In this document: one piece after another, positions 25,761-37,921 of the stretch
How positions within the stretch are numbered: the first letter of the stretch is position 1
How the letters are laid out: the number at the start of each line of letters is the position of its first letter
Source of the DNA: Fistularia commersonii
Lineage: Eukaryota > Chordata > Actinopteri > Syngnathiformes > Fistulariidae
Length of the DNA stretch: 64,000 nt
Direction: 5' to 3'
NCBI GenBank assembly: GCA_037954325.1
Contig: JBBMNZ010000007.1
Span: forward strand, 6,691,001 to 6,755,000
Notes under the pieces: model-generated
Seen by the model: only the letters and a program-made list of their open reading frames with translations
The model's database searches: none
What the model was told of the DNA's origin: nothing
Position numbers and translations under genes: made by a program

Positions 25761-27289
25761 CACGTGTGTGCCTGACTACCATAATAATTCCGGTGTCTAA
25801 AGCAGCTCAGCAATTCTTGTTTTCCACTACTTTTTCGGGATGGTCAACATAGAAAAGTATGTCCTACCCCCTGCAAGCGCGCACACACACACATACACAC
25901 ACACACACACACATGCACTTGTTTGTGTTTTCCCCCTGTGCTTGCCGGAGGCTCCGGAAGCTTCCTCCCCGCCGAGGTGCTGGGCTGCACAGATGTGCCG
26001 CCGGCCCTCCAGGACCAGCGGGGCCGGTGAAGAACCGCGGAGGACCCCAGAAGTACGGGGGTATCTATCACCGCTTTGGCCTCGGGCGCCATGTTTTCAC
26101 GCAAAGCGCCAGAATGGGAGAAAAACGTGCGCGGCACAACAAAGAACACGGTGATGGAGGGACCTTCTCCCCCGCCTGTCCGTGACTTCTGATTATCCAT
26201 CAGCCCGGAGCTCATCGGGAAAGTCGGCGACTGCGTCCGCGGGTGATTGATGACCGGCGTCCCCGTCTTGGAATTGCCTCTGCAGACGAGACGCTTAAAA
26301 GCCCACCGGGAGAGCGTTGGCGTTTTGAACCGCTTCTCCTCTGACCTTCCGCTCCACGGCCACCGCCGCGGGACGTGAAGTGCGTCTTCTGATCCGACCT
26401 TGAGAGCGAGTTGGGGGCTCGCGTTGTTGTCGGGTTTACCGGTGGGTTTTCCACCGTCGACTGTTCCGGGGATTAGCGGGAGAACTTCCTGAGAATCCTC
26501 CCTAATCCACCACTCCTCCTGATCAAAGCTAGGCAGATTGCTCAGAGTTAAACTTTTTTTTTTTTAACCTTCATCCTCCACCGGCGCTTTGGATTCCTCC
26601 AAATGTGCCCTTTGCCCTGGCGCTCTCCGGCGGCTCAGAAGTATAATTCCGCTAAGATAGGCCGCGGGAAAATTGGACGGGGACCGTCTTTTGTGTGGTC
26701 GGGAGCCACTGCTTTCTTTTTTTTTTTTTTTTTTTTTCCTCTCGCTTTCTCGCAACTGTAATTGGGCGGAATGGAGAACTGAAGGCGCACGTAGGCGACC
26801 ACGTGTGCCCACGGAACCGTCCGGGTCAATTGACTCTGGGTGTCTTTCTGTGTGTTTCCTCACCGAGATGATTTCTCCTGAATTGCAGCGGCTCATTGTC
26901 CCCTCCTCCTCCTCCTCCTCCTCTTCCTCCTCTTTCTCTTTTTCTCGTCGAGCACAGACACCTGGCTCTGCTGTAATTCCCAAGAATTACCAATTATTCC
27001 CGGCTAATCCGGTTTTCCGGACGGGTAATTTGAGGTATTCATCGGCGCTTGCACAATGATGTTTATTAGAAACCGAGCTTCGGTCCAAAGGTCACACCTT
27101 CTGTTGTTTAAATAACGCTGTCTGTCCCAGCCAGTGGGAGGAGAGCTTTGAATTTATGTTTTGTTTCAGCAGAAGAGCAGGGGTTAGCGCTTCCTCCTCG
27201 CAGCAAGAAGGTCCCCGATAGGATTCTCTTCCTGTGTGGTGGACAAAACACATGCAGGAGCTTCACTGGAGACCCTCCATTATCCAGAC

Positions 27290-27385
27290 ATGTGAATGGT
27301 TGTGTCTCTATTTCGTGATTGGCCCAGGCTGAACCCTGACCCTCGGCTAATGACCGCTGCGATTGGCTCCCCTGCGATCCCGACT
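27290..27385. repeat. Dispersed repeat copy, decayed
   Basis: GTGAATGGTTGTGTCTC, GTGATTGGCCCAGGCTGAAC and GCGATTGGCTCCCCTGCGAT share the layout of the 28.4-kb repeat. Confidence 0.55.
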
Positions 27386-28254
27386 GAAGAGAGTGACTGT
27401 AGTAAACATCTGTATTTATACATTAGCGGGACTTAAAAAGCGCAGCTTGAAAATAAATCCAATATTTGAACACCGTGCGCGCCGATGGTGTTTCTACATC
27501 CTCGGTTACTGAGGAGACGTCTAATGGGGACCACATGTGAGGACGCCTGCGACGGATGGTGTACATTTCAAACCGTTCCACGCGCCAGAAATGGAGCTGC
27601 GTTTTGAAGCCTGATAAGTTTCTGGCTGGCCCGCCATCTGTTGGCGCCGGGGAAACCATAAAAAAACCCCATCGCCGTTCATCTCGGCGGTGATGATGTT
27701 GTCGGTTGAAGGGCCAAGTCCGGGTTTGGAACAGAAGGCGATGTTCTCACACGGCACCCTTTTTTTTTTTTTTGTAAATTATTTTTCTCCAAATTTGAAA
27801 TAAAACTCCCCACATTGCCACTCCTGTCGAGGAGCGGGGCGACCTGCTCGCCGCCGATCTGCTATCCTGGACGTGATTGGGCGCTTGAGTGTGTGGCAGC
27901 TCTCCAGACGAAGACGACGCATTCTGGCGTGCCTTGCTCGGGAGAGATTGGAAACATGGAAGATGAAGTAATCTTCTGAAATTGTCTTTTTTTTTTTTTT
28001 TTTTTTCAAAGTTCCAGCTGACCTTTCTGGTTCTTATCCCCCCCTCTGATGTCTGTGCCTCTCTGAAAATACAACCGATGGCTTTTTTTTTTTTTATAAC
28101 CCCCGGGGTCAATTGGGCCTGGTATCCCCAACCCAAAGCACGCACGACATCAGATACCAAAGCCGTGATTCCTCTCAGGAGCTGATCCAGGCTTTATTAC
28201 ACGTAAACAAACTCCTTCTGGGTGTCTGAGCAGGACGTCTCGGCTTTAAGGCTG

Positions 28255-28383
28255 CATGAAGCCACCTGACGGAGGGACTGTCCAATCAGAGACTGCGCCT
28301 TCCGAGGTACCGGCGGTTCAATTCTCGGTGGTCCGATATGTCTCCTTATCATGTGCTATTGAGAGAGTGAATGGTTGTATGTG
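28255..28383. repeat. SINE-like head of the 28.4-kb repeat
   Basis: GGCGGTTCAATTCTCGGTGG resembles a tRNA-derived B box followed by a GTGAATGGTTGTATGTGG linker into the tandem copies. No A box was found with confidence. Confidence 0.45.
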
Positions 28384-28561
28384 GGCCTGTGATTGGTCCA
28401 GGGGAACCCCACCTCTCCCCAATGACAGCAGGGATAGGCTCCAGCCTTCTAGGCCCCTGAGTGCAGCATGTAGGCCTGTGATTGGTCCAGGGGAACCCCA
28501 CCTCTCCCCAATGACAGCAGGGATAGGCTCCAACCTTCCTGGCCCCTGAGTGCAGTGTTAT
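28384..28561. repeat. Tandem duplication of an 89-bp dispersed repeat
   Basis: Two adjacent copies (28384-28472 and 28473-28561) of GGCCTGTGATTGGTCCAGGG through GGCCCCTGAGTGCAG differ at only a few positions. Each carries the ATGACAGCAGGGATAGGCTC core. High identity suggests the duplication is younger than the repeat itself. Confidence 0.85.
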
Positions 28562-28639
28562 AGCGAATAGATGAATGATGCTAGATTGTCTTTTGTAAAG
28601 TAAATATTCTAAAAGATTCAGAGCTCTTTTGGAGAAGCG

Positions 28640-28750
28640 GACTGCTGTATCTCAGTTTGAGTCCGGTAGAGCAGGCATCCCTCCGATCGGAAGTTGGTGG
28701 TTTAATTCCGGCTCTTCCCGTCTGGTCAGACATGCAAATATTCGCCCTCT
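28640..28750. repeat. Decayed tRNA-derived SINE
   Basis: CGGTAGAGCAGGC (A-box-like) and GGTGGTTTAATTCCGG (B-box-like), followed by CTCTTCCCGTCTGG, resemble the head of fish V-SINE-type elements. The B box is mutated (TTTAATT instead of TTCGAAT), so it is not an active tRNA gene. Confidence 0.6.
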
Positions 28751-29470
28751 CGAAGGTATGAAAGTTACAGGAAATTTTTCCCACCTCATGGCATAACTTT
28801 ATACAATAACTCATGCTAGTCAGTTTCTGCGCCACTTTGCTCATTATTTATTTCTGTGTATTGGTAAATATGGAGACTTTAATTTTTTTTTTATAGATCA
28901 TACTTTATACTTTTACGTCAGAATTCATTTATTTATTGTATTTTCAGCTAGCTTATCATCTCATTCACTCACATCATATAGAAACATCCAACCATTCACC
29001 CTGTCGGATATTTGGGCTGGGGTGGCCGAGCTTTTATTTTGGCGGTTCTCGCCGGATGCTAACAGAATGTTGACTCTGTAGCCGTTTATATGACAGTGCT
29101 AAGATGAAGGTAACCTCTCTAAGTTCTAATTGGTTCTTGGTTGCGGAGCCGTGGCCGCAGGCTGGCTAGCAAACTCGTATATTACCCCTTAAAAAGAAAT
29201 ACGGCCCGTCGTCGCCGGAGATATGAAGTAATTGAAATGGATTTTAATTTGCCGCTGCCGTCCTCTTTAACATGCATTAAAAGTGTCAGAGCGCAATCGT
29301 CTATGGAGGCCACCATTGCCCTTTTCATCGCGGAAATTTGTTTTCATCATAAGCCGCTTTCTTTTCCTTTTTTTTTTTTTTCCCCTGCTCTCCTTGGTTC
29401 GCCATATTACATGATGGGGGGGGGCAGTACCATAAACGCACAAGGCTTCTTTAAGCGTCCTGCGTCTGGA

Positions 29471-29495
29471 GTGATTAGTCTTTCAGACTAATCAC
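29471..29495. repeat. Perfect 11-bp palindrome with 3-nt loop
   Basis: GTGATTAGTCT, TTC, then AGACTAATCAC. It contains two opposed TAATCA/TGATTA homeodomain-like cores. It is not followed by a T run that would suggest a Pol III terminator. Confidence 0.8.
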
Positions 29496-32400
29496 GGCGA
29501 TAAGTATCCGACCATCTGTAAAAAACCCCAAAGACTGAACAATTTCCTCCTCCTTGAGCTGTGTTTACCAAAGTAGAGGTGATTAATTCCACTTCAGCCC
29601 CCGTTGGTGACCTTCCGCTCTCCAGTCCGCCGCTCCTCCGGGAGACTTTTTTTTTTTTTTTTTTTTGAAAGCGATTTGTTTTGGTCTTTTTGTTGCTTTT
29701 TGGTTGTCGGGTAACTCACAGGGGCTTGGTGCTAAGCAGGGTGGAGCTCCCAAAAAAAAAAAAAAACACAACAATACAATCGAGCGATTCAATTCTGGTT
29801 CTTTCGTCTGATTGAGGGCAGCGTATGAACCGGCAGTACGTTAGCACTACTTTACCAGAGGTCGACGGGGTTTCTGTTTTTGTAGCTAGCCTTCGCCCCC
29901 AACCACGTAGCCCCAGTCTTTACCAAGTCACTCTCCTATCTCACATCCCGGGATACATCCACGCTTGCCCCCTCCCTTCCGGACAAAGACTTGTAAGGCC
30001 CCCCCCCCCCCGGCTGGACGGAGCCGGAGGGCTTGCTGTCAGACGTCACCCCCGCCAATGCCGCCGGGTTCAAATGTTACCGAGGGGGTGCGTGGACTGT
30101 TAACATAAGAGGATGTCATGCATTTTGTTAGCATCAACACTTTTCCTTTGGACAGCCCCCCGCCAAGGGGGATCGCTTGTCACAGGGAGGAGATAGTTGT
30201 CAGGGTTTTGCACATGCCCTGAGGACGAAGACTAGCAGGAGCCCTTCTGCCCGCCTGCTTCATTTCTGAGAGATGCATGAGGTAGGGGGGAGTTTCTGGA
30301 GCATACCGGTTCCCGCAGATCGGAGCAGCCGAGTGGATAAAAAGGCACTTCTTTTTTTTTTTGTACCACAGCTGCACGCAGTGAAGGCAACCTTTGCCCT
30401 GGTCTTGGGGCGGGCAGAGTTAACTGGGCGGGAAGTTATCAGGGACAGCCTGCGGTCCGTCAATGCTTGACTAGACGTCTTCCTTACAAGGTGTAACCAC
30501 GACTGGACTCTTTCCAGTCTTACACCCGCAGTTTGTTTGTCACTGATATTGTTATTGTACTCTAATTCCATGTCAATTTGTTCGAGCTTCTTGACTTGAA
30601 GTTCATAGTGCCCCCCGATTCATCTCTGAATCGGCTTTTTTTTGACTTTATAAACGGTGTCGTTCGCCCTCTGCGTCGTCATCTTTCCCCCGGGCGTTGT
30701 CCGTCTTGAGTCCCGTCTGTTTTTTCCGCCGCCGACCTCCGTAAAGAGGAAAGCAAAGATCACGCCGCTGCCTCGTATGCAGGATAAAGAGCTTAAAATG
30801 ATGCCCGTCCGGTGACGTTAAGCCCTTTCTGGTTTGTGACTCGCGTGTCTTCGTCACCAAAGGACCGGCGGACGAATCATTAATTCATGAGGAGGTGTAA
30901 CGTTTCACCGCGGACCGTCTTAAAGGGAGCCCTATAGAAACACGAGCCCGATCCTTTTTAAAACAACACTCGTCTGTAGATTTGTTTTTGTTTTGTTTTG
31001 TTTTTTTTTGTGCCGAGCGGCGATTTAATGAAAAAATCCGAGACGGAGTGGTAATCCCCGACAGCGGCCGGCACAATCCCCGATTTGTGATGTTGAGCAT
31101 GCAGCGCTTTAAACACACCCAGACAGCGCGGCGAGGCGGTAAACACCGGGAGGATCCGCCGAGCCGAGCAAGGTCGCCGCCCGCGGGAGCTCGGCCCGTT
31201 CCCCCTCCTCCGGCTCGGAACAACCGTCCATTTGGAAGTCAAATACGAGACGACGTGTAACTTTGCCGTGACAAGACGCCCTTTAATAAGACCCGGGGTT
31301 GAGGGGAGACTAACCGCCTCGTTTAGGCCAAGCCTCGGCATAATTCCGCTGCTTTCGCTCCTGTCGAGCCGTTATTGTAGCGGCGGAGGATTGGATTTGG
31401 CTGCGAAACACTCCGTCTCCCGGCCGTCGTGACCCCGGCCTGAACCGTGCCTGGAGAGGAATAGCGTCTTAAAGAAAAATTATTTTTCCAGCACCGCTGT
31501 TACGGGGTTTTGATATTTGTTTTTTTTTTTTGTTTTTTTTTCCCTACGGCTCGGCACGATTCATCGAGGCTCACCTCCGCCGGCGTCTCGTTCGCGGTCC
31601 GACGCCATGACGGGAATTTCCAGAATTTCCGGACCCTGAAAGACACGAAGATGTACTTTTCCCCCCTCCTCCTCCTCCTCCTCCTCTTCCTCCTGCAATC
31701 GTCTTATATAACTCCCAACCAACCCCCTTTTAATTCCAGCGCTGCGTTTTTAATCAATGTTATTTATTGTGATTGAGATTAAGGCAGCCTAATCGACACG
31801 GCCCACCCACCGCCGCAGAAAACCATAAACACGCCCGTCTTTATTAAGTGCGGCCTAATGAAAATTCACTACGTAAGCGGCGCGGGCTGGATGGATGGGC
31901 GCCGCCAAATGATGATGAGGTTTGTGGTGTAATGCCTCCTTGCCGCTGACAGCCGAGGCCGGGGGCGCCGTGCCGCTGATTAGGCCCCAAACATTTATTA
32001 TGAAAAACCTTTCATTCCGGTCAATATTGATAAACGTTGTTTTTTTTTTTTTTGTTTTTTTTACCCTCAGACTTCATTTTATTAATGACCGGGGCGAGCG
32101 GCGACCGATTGCAATACTTTGTCAAATCGGGAATTGCGAAGCGATTTATTTTTCTCTCATGACATCGAACGTGGCATTCGTGTGTCGTTGGTTTTTTCCA
32201 AACACACGACCTTTGAGAAGGTCAAAACGTCGCGTCTCGGTGATACCGACTGACGTCTAGAGGTACGGAATTTAGCGGCGCGCTGGCATCGATCAGATCG
32301 ATTCATCGATCGTCCCGCTGTTGCCGCATTTGCCGGTTATTGATCGGACGGCAGCTCGGTCTGGTCTCCTCCTCTCTCATTAGAATCACACACACACACG

Positions 32401-34768
32401 TGTCGTGCTTAGCGTAGCTAGCGTAAGCGCTTTATTTATTTCTGTCTCCATCTCGAAGCACAAGCCGGCGAGAGAAGATTGTCACTCATGAGAAAACCTG
32501 GTAGGTGGGATTTTGGGGGATTTCACTGCCAGTTGGAAGCTTAGGCCAGATGACTTTCCCAGGAAGATTGAAACACAATCACACACTCACACGCACACAC
32601 GTGTGTGTGCCAATACCCTAGCATAATTACACGTGTGTGCAGAGACCACTTGAGCTGCCGGCTGACAGTGATTATAAACCTCGGGAATATCCCCCACATG
32701 TGACCTCACGCAGCTATAAAGTGATGCACGCCGCACTAGCTTAAAACCCGCCCCCCCGTTTCTAGCCTGCAATCGCCATGGCAACAATCGAAAGCGCACA
32801 TCCAGCCGACGCCTCTCCGATGTAACTTCAGACGGCGATCGGGATGTGGATTGCCGGGAGGGAGGTGAGCCCAGCGTGGCGAGGTGGAGGAGCGGTCGGG
32901 GAAACGGAGCGGCTCCACTAGACGCCGTTGATGATTGGCCGATGACTCAACCCCAGTGCGGCCGCGTTTTAACCTGTGCCGGCTGATCGTGCACGCTCAA
33001 ACAAAGAAAAGGTGCTTTATGTTGAGTTTAACAAAGAAAGGAGGTGGATACCTCGTTTGGGTTTACATTACGCTTATGGGACTGACTGGAGTGCAGTGAC
33101 TTACACCGGCGCTAACGGCTAATATGCTAACGAGGTGAGACATAACTTCGAGAAAACAAAAAAATCGGATGTTTTGGCGATCGCACAGGAGGAACCCGCT
33201 CCTCTGGGGATTGGGAGGCCTTTCATGCGCTTTTGCCTTCAAGGCCGCCCCGATTTCCGCCCGTTCTTCTTCATGCCACCCGGGAATTCGGGCGATGGCG
33301 CTCTCGGATAATTTCGCCTCGCGGCTGTCGTGTCGGATGTTTCCTGCGAGGCCGCTCTTCACCTCCTCCAGGGCGCGATTAGCGTTAGCTTCAGAGGAGC
33401 AGCACTTCACGAGAATCGGCGCGTCCAGGTACCGCCGCCCTCCGGCTCTTTTGTCCCGTCCGCGAGAACGCCTTCTGACTTTCGTGTCGCGTTTGTTTCG
33501 CCTTCGACTATCGCGCGGACGACACAAAGAAACGCTTAATTACTTTTAAGACATTGAAAGCGATCGTGACATCGGCGACTCGGGAGGTGGGGGGAATAGC
33601 GGAACAAAAGGAGCGTGGCGTTTCACCCCGCCTGCGCTTGCCGTCCTTTTGATTTGGGGTCTAATTGGGTACGCGTTAGCCTCCGGTATGGTAGATAGTG
33701 CTAATTAGCCTCCCGTGCATGTAATTAAAACAATGTAGTGCTGCGGAGAGTGTATGTTTAACAAAAGTCGTTAGGAAATTTATCACCTGGAAGGATCCCG
33801 TATCTGAAGATCTGCTCCCGCAACGTTGCCGCCGCCGCCTGAGAGGGACTCGGCGGCGGCGGCGGGATCTGGTTTGATCCAGCGAGTCTGACACTTATCA
33901 GGAGTGTTGTGATACGGGGGGGGGGGGGGGCGGTGGGGCTCCTCAGAGATTCCCCTCCTTCTTCCCTCGCTCTTTTCATCCTCCGCTTCCGCTCGCCATT
34001 AAGCCTCGTATTAAAGATTCATGCGGCACCTACGGTGTATTCAGAGCACACCGTGCTTCTCCGGCTGCCCTCCTCTTCCTCCCCGTATCACTGAATTCCC
34101 CTCTAATAAGGATACTTAGAGCAAATCTTCCCAACTCCACTTTCCACAGCGGATTAACATTCTTACCCTCCGTGCCGAGAACAATGGTGGGGAGGGGGGG
34201 GGGACGCGCACAAAAGGCCCGTTCATTGGTTGCGTGTTGCCTCGGATCCCGGAGCTTGTTTCTCTTGTTCTCTCTCTCTCTCACTCTCTTTGCCGCCATT
34301 CCCTCCAACTTTTCATGTCCCCGCCGGCGCCCCGAGCCCTTGTTTCTCATTACCAGATATGCCACCCGTGCAATTACGGATTTGTCTCCCATTCATAAAT
34401 TTGCGTGGAAGTTCGTCTTAACGAGTGACGCCGAAGTAAATACCCCCTCCCTCGGCTTCTTGTTGGATCCCGCAGAGTTCACGTAGATGATAAACGGCGC
34501 CGATGTTCGGCAATTAAGCAAGAGCGAGGAGAACACATCGATCTGGGTGTTCTATCAGGAGCCGCTGATTCCCAGCCTGTCCGGAAAGACGCTAGCGCGA
34601 CGCACGGCGGGGTTTCTTTTGCTCGGAGAACAGACTCCCGTCTTCGGCCCGGTTTGGGATGTTGGAAAGGAGGTGGGAGGTAGAAATTGGCTGGACTCAG
34701 CAGACCAGGACGGGGATAGCGGAGGCGGCGGTCGGACGGGGAGAGGCCTCTCAGACAGAGTCCCCCGT

Positions 34769-34770
34769 CC

Positions 34771-34795
<25 letters not shown>
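34769..34795. repeat. Poly-C run, 27
   Basis: Uninterrupted C run followed by an A run (34797-34805). Confidence 0.95.
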
Positions 34796-34805
<10 letters not shown>

Positions 34806-35629
34806 TCCAAGTCGTCAATTTCCATTCAGCTGGCGGCGCCGGAGGATCGGAGATGAATGAGTGCCGGGCCGCCGGCTGTCCTGGAAATGGAGGTCAGGTG
34901 GAGGCGAGGAGGGAGATGCGGAGAAACGCCAGAGGGGAAAGTAAGGTGGATCGGAATCAAAAGTGAAATTGGACACGGGACCCGACCTTGGCGTGCCCGG
35001 CGCCCGCGATGATCCGGGGCGATAATTCCGCGGCGCGCGGCGAGAGGACGGCTGTAATTATCAGCAGAAGGTTCCGGAGATAAAGAGTCCGGCGAACGTC
35101 AGCGTTATCTCGCCCCGAAGCCGCGCCGCCCATCACCTGGACGTTTGAATCTTTGATGTCCTCAAAGCCGCGCCGGCGCGCCGACCCCACATGAAAGAGG
35201 CGGCGGCACCCTTTAGCCGCAGATGCTATCGGCGCCGCGCGTCGGTCGAGCCCCACCTCCCAGACGAGGCCACCTTCCGTTCGTAGCGCCATCTGCGACC
35301 TGATTAAGACCGCTTACTATTTTCCCCGCCGTGCCAGTGGGGGGCTAATTCCCTCTGACCTTTTCACCGCGGCGCCGTTGGACTGGAAACTGTAATCAAA
35401 GACCGGCCGGGCTGTTGATCAATACCGGATCCAAAACCAGCCCGGCGTAGGAATGAGCTTCAGTGGTGATCTCACACACACACACACATGTATGTCATGT
35501 CTCAGACACAAGCCCTCACACACACACCCAATTTGAGTGCAGCTCAGGTAGCTTCAATGTCAATGAAAACAGCGCCTCCCTTTTAGCGTGGCGCTAATAC
35601 ACAATCCATTTTTTCCCCATGATTACAAG

Positions 35630-35662
35630 CGTGTGTGTGCGTGTCCGTGTGTGTGTGTGTTT

Positions 35663-35710
<48 letters not shown>
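35630..35710. repeat. TG microsatellite, interrupted then pure
   Basis: Interrupted GTGTGTGCGTGTCC-type repeat leading to a pure 40-bp TG run at 35670-35709. Confidence 0.95.
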
Positions 35711-35712
<2 letters not shown>

Positions 35713-35887
35713 CAATAGCTATCCATCAGCAATCCGCGCAGCCCTGCTCTGGGGATCTTAAGCCACGCTTGAGAGGCGGCGGGTTGCGGACGCTGTCTAG
35801 GGACCGCTGTTTGTTGTTGTTTGTTTTTTTTTTGTTGTTCATTAGTGTGTGTGTGTGTGTGCGCTTGCACACACATTTGTGTAGTTC

Positions 35888-36236
35888 TCTCTGATTGGCC
35901 GGATGAAGTTGTGCATGTGAATGTAGGCATCTGCTCCTGAAAGTGAATGGGAGATGAAGCAAGCAGCTTGTTACTGAATTGTATGATCATGGTACTCTCT
36001 TGCTATTGGCCGGACTTCACGGCTCGTGAGACAGCCGCCTGTGATTGGCTCTGCCTGAGGCGAGGCCGTCTGATTGGACGACAACCATTTCGCGTATTGA
36101 AGCAAGATTGGCGGATCCGCAGGATGGAAAAGGGGGGAAAACGGTTGATTAAATCATCCGACAGGATGGGACGGGATCACGTCATCGCGTGACATCAGGT
36201 TATTTCATCCAGCGCCCGCATCCACCAATCAGGATT
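35888..36236. promoter_or_regulatory. CCAAT-box cluster with CRE-like sites, candidate promoter
   Basis: Six ATTGG/CCAAT cores lie in about 350 bp: near 35893, 36004, 36043, 36072, 36107 and 36225 (the last in CCAAT orientation). At 36178-36198 TCACGTCATCGCGTGACATC holds opposed TGAC/GTCA half-sites. NF-Y plus CREB/ATF sites of this density occur at TATA-less promoters (general knowledge). It is about 12 kb upstream of the plxnb2 start exon. A first exon could not be defined. Confidence 0.35.
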
Positions 36237-37059
36237 TCACGCCGCACGTTTTCTTCATTGTCGGGAGATAAAGCAATCTTTCCTCCGCGGCCGGCGGACG
36301 AAGCCTTTCGGTCGGCGGCGAATCACATCCTCCGATTTCAGACTTAATTAACCTAGGCGTCGTGCACGAGCTCCCCCCGCCGTATCTCCTCCAGGATCGG
36401 GGGAACAAAGGGGTCGGCGTGGGAGAACGTATCTTCTGACTGAACCTGCCATTAAATGATAAATCCAGCCCGGCCACGATAGCATTGTGTTCGCCGGGAT
36501 TGCGGCGGCGGGACCGCGGCGTTCGGTTCTGTTCGCGAAGAGCAGATCGGTCGGCTATCCAATGTTCAACCTCCGTACGAGGAGATCCTTTCAACTTTAC
36601 TGCTCCTCTTCCTACTCTGTGAGCGGCGCGACCTCTTTCAAACCTCGACCGTATCGAGCGGAAGACAGGAGGCAGAGCAGGGAGGATCAGGGATGAGTCG
36701 GTTTAAGATGTTCTGGAGAAAAAGTCAGACCGAGATGTTCTGGACGTGGACAGAGGAGGGATGGAAGGATGCCGAGGTTGGATAGGAAGTCCGGAGGAGG
36801 ACCGGAGAGGAGGTTTATGGACGGAGGGAAGGAGGACGGGAAGGTAGAAGAGGTGAGGGTCAGATGGGAGGAAGTTATGGCGGATAATGAGGAACTGTTC
36901 CAGGTTGACGATGCAGAGATGCAAAACAGGGCTGGATTGATTTAAAAAAAAAAAAAAAAAAAAGTGGAAGTTCAATGAAACAAACAAAACTAAGGGGGAA
37001 GTCCCACAATGCCCCCCCCCACACACACACATTTTGTACTTAAGACCTTCTTAACACAT

Positions 37060-37180
37060 TCTTATTCTCCCTCCTTCCTACTATTATCTATTACTGTTAT
37101 GTTTTTGCTTGAAACTCTGGCACGACAATTTCCTTCGGGATAAATAAAATTGTGCTCATCTCGTCATCTCATCTCACTAA
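37060..37180. repeat. Retroposon-like 3' tail
   Basis: CACGACAATTTCCTTCGGGA, then TAAATAAAATTGTGCTCATC and ATCTCATCTC repeats, is a common fish repeat tail. Related pieces are at 18098-18135 (inverted), 18669-18705 and 57342-57360 (inverted). Confidence 0.55.
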
Positions 37181-37884
37181 AACCCTGCTAAACATCCACC
37201 TGCATCCTTTTCATCCTTTGCTAGATTGAAATCCTAATTTAGCCGCTAACAGCTCTGCCCTTGGCTGCTAGCATACATCGAGCAGGGAGGGCGTGTTACT
37301 TCACACACGAACAAACAAAAAAAAAAAAAACAGACGCCCCCCCCCCCCCCCCCCCCCACGAGGCCTGACTCAGACGATCGTGCCTCTCCGGCGAGGAGAA
37401 TGAGGAAGTGCAGACTCAACCGTCCCGGCAGCAGATGGGGGGGAGGTAGGGATGTGGAGCGGAGCTTCATGGTTTGCGTACATTCGGCTCCCACGGCCGA
37501 GGAGAGATTTAAAAATATCTCTCCTCCTCTATTTCTCATGCAAGGAGCCGCGGCGGACGATTGACGTCCGACAGCCCCCCCCCCACCCACCCTCACCTCT
37601 CCCCCCTCCCTTTTCTGTCTCGCCATCTCTCTGGAATCGGTGACATTTGAGGTGAAGTGGCGCCGGGGCCCCGCGAGCGAGCGACCGACCGGCCGCTGAC
37701 TCATAAAAACGCGCGAGTGAGTGCGGCGAGGACTTCACGCCAAGGGAAAGGTCAGGGCTTTTCTCGGGGGGGGGGTAAATCATCCTTCCTCATTAACTTC
37801 CGCGCTCACACCATCGCAGCTAATCATGTGGTTGTGTTCATGTGAGATGCCGTCGTGCAAAAAAGGGAAATAAATAAATGCACT

Positions 37885-37886
<2 letters not shown>

Positions 37887-37921
<35 letters not shown>
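37887..37921. repeat. Poly-T run, 35
   Basis: The longest mononucleotide run seen; no retroposon was recognised next to it. Confidence 0.95.

Larger units (their letters stand above)
18860..28250. other. Non-coding, upstream region
   Basis: T runs (19090-19112, 19752-19778), A run 24816-24840 and many TG/CA tracts. Several frames of 80-230 codons (for example 22651-23340 minus, 21073-21570 minus) overlap equally long frames on the other strand and match nothing I know. Confidence 0.65.
28760..35600. other. Non-coding, upstream region
   Basis: AT-rich near 28850-28980, then GC-rich from about 31000 and 33000-35300 with many CpG. Open frames at 33063-33549 on both strands and at 34487-34966 show no domain. 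No exon supported. Confidence 0.6.

Noticed and set aside
28640..28750. tRNA gene
   Set aside because: Only box-like fragments, no cloverleaf and a mutated B box. A SINE remnant explains it.
33063..33549. Opposing open frames of 126 and 154 codons
   Set aside because: Both strands are open over the same GC-rich bases, neither has domain likeness, and no splice context was seen.
34487..34966. 159-codon plus-strand frame
   Set aside because: It passes through a 27-C run giving poly-Pro and then GGA-rich sequence. No protein likeness.
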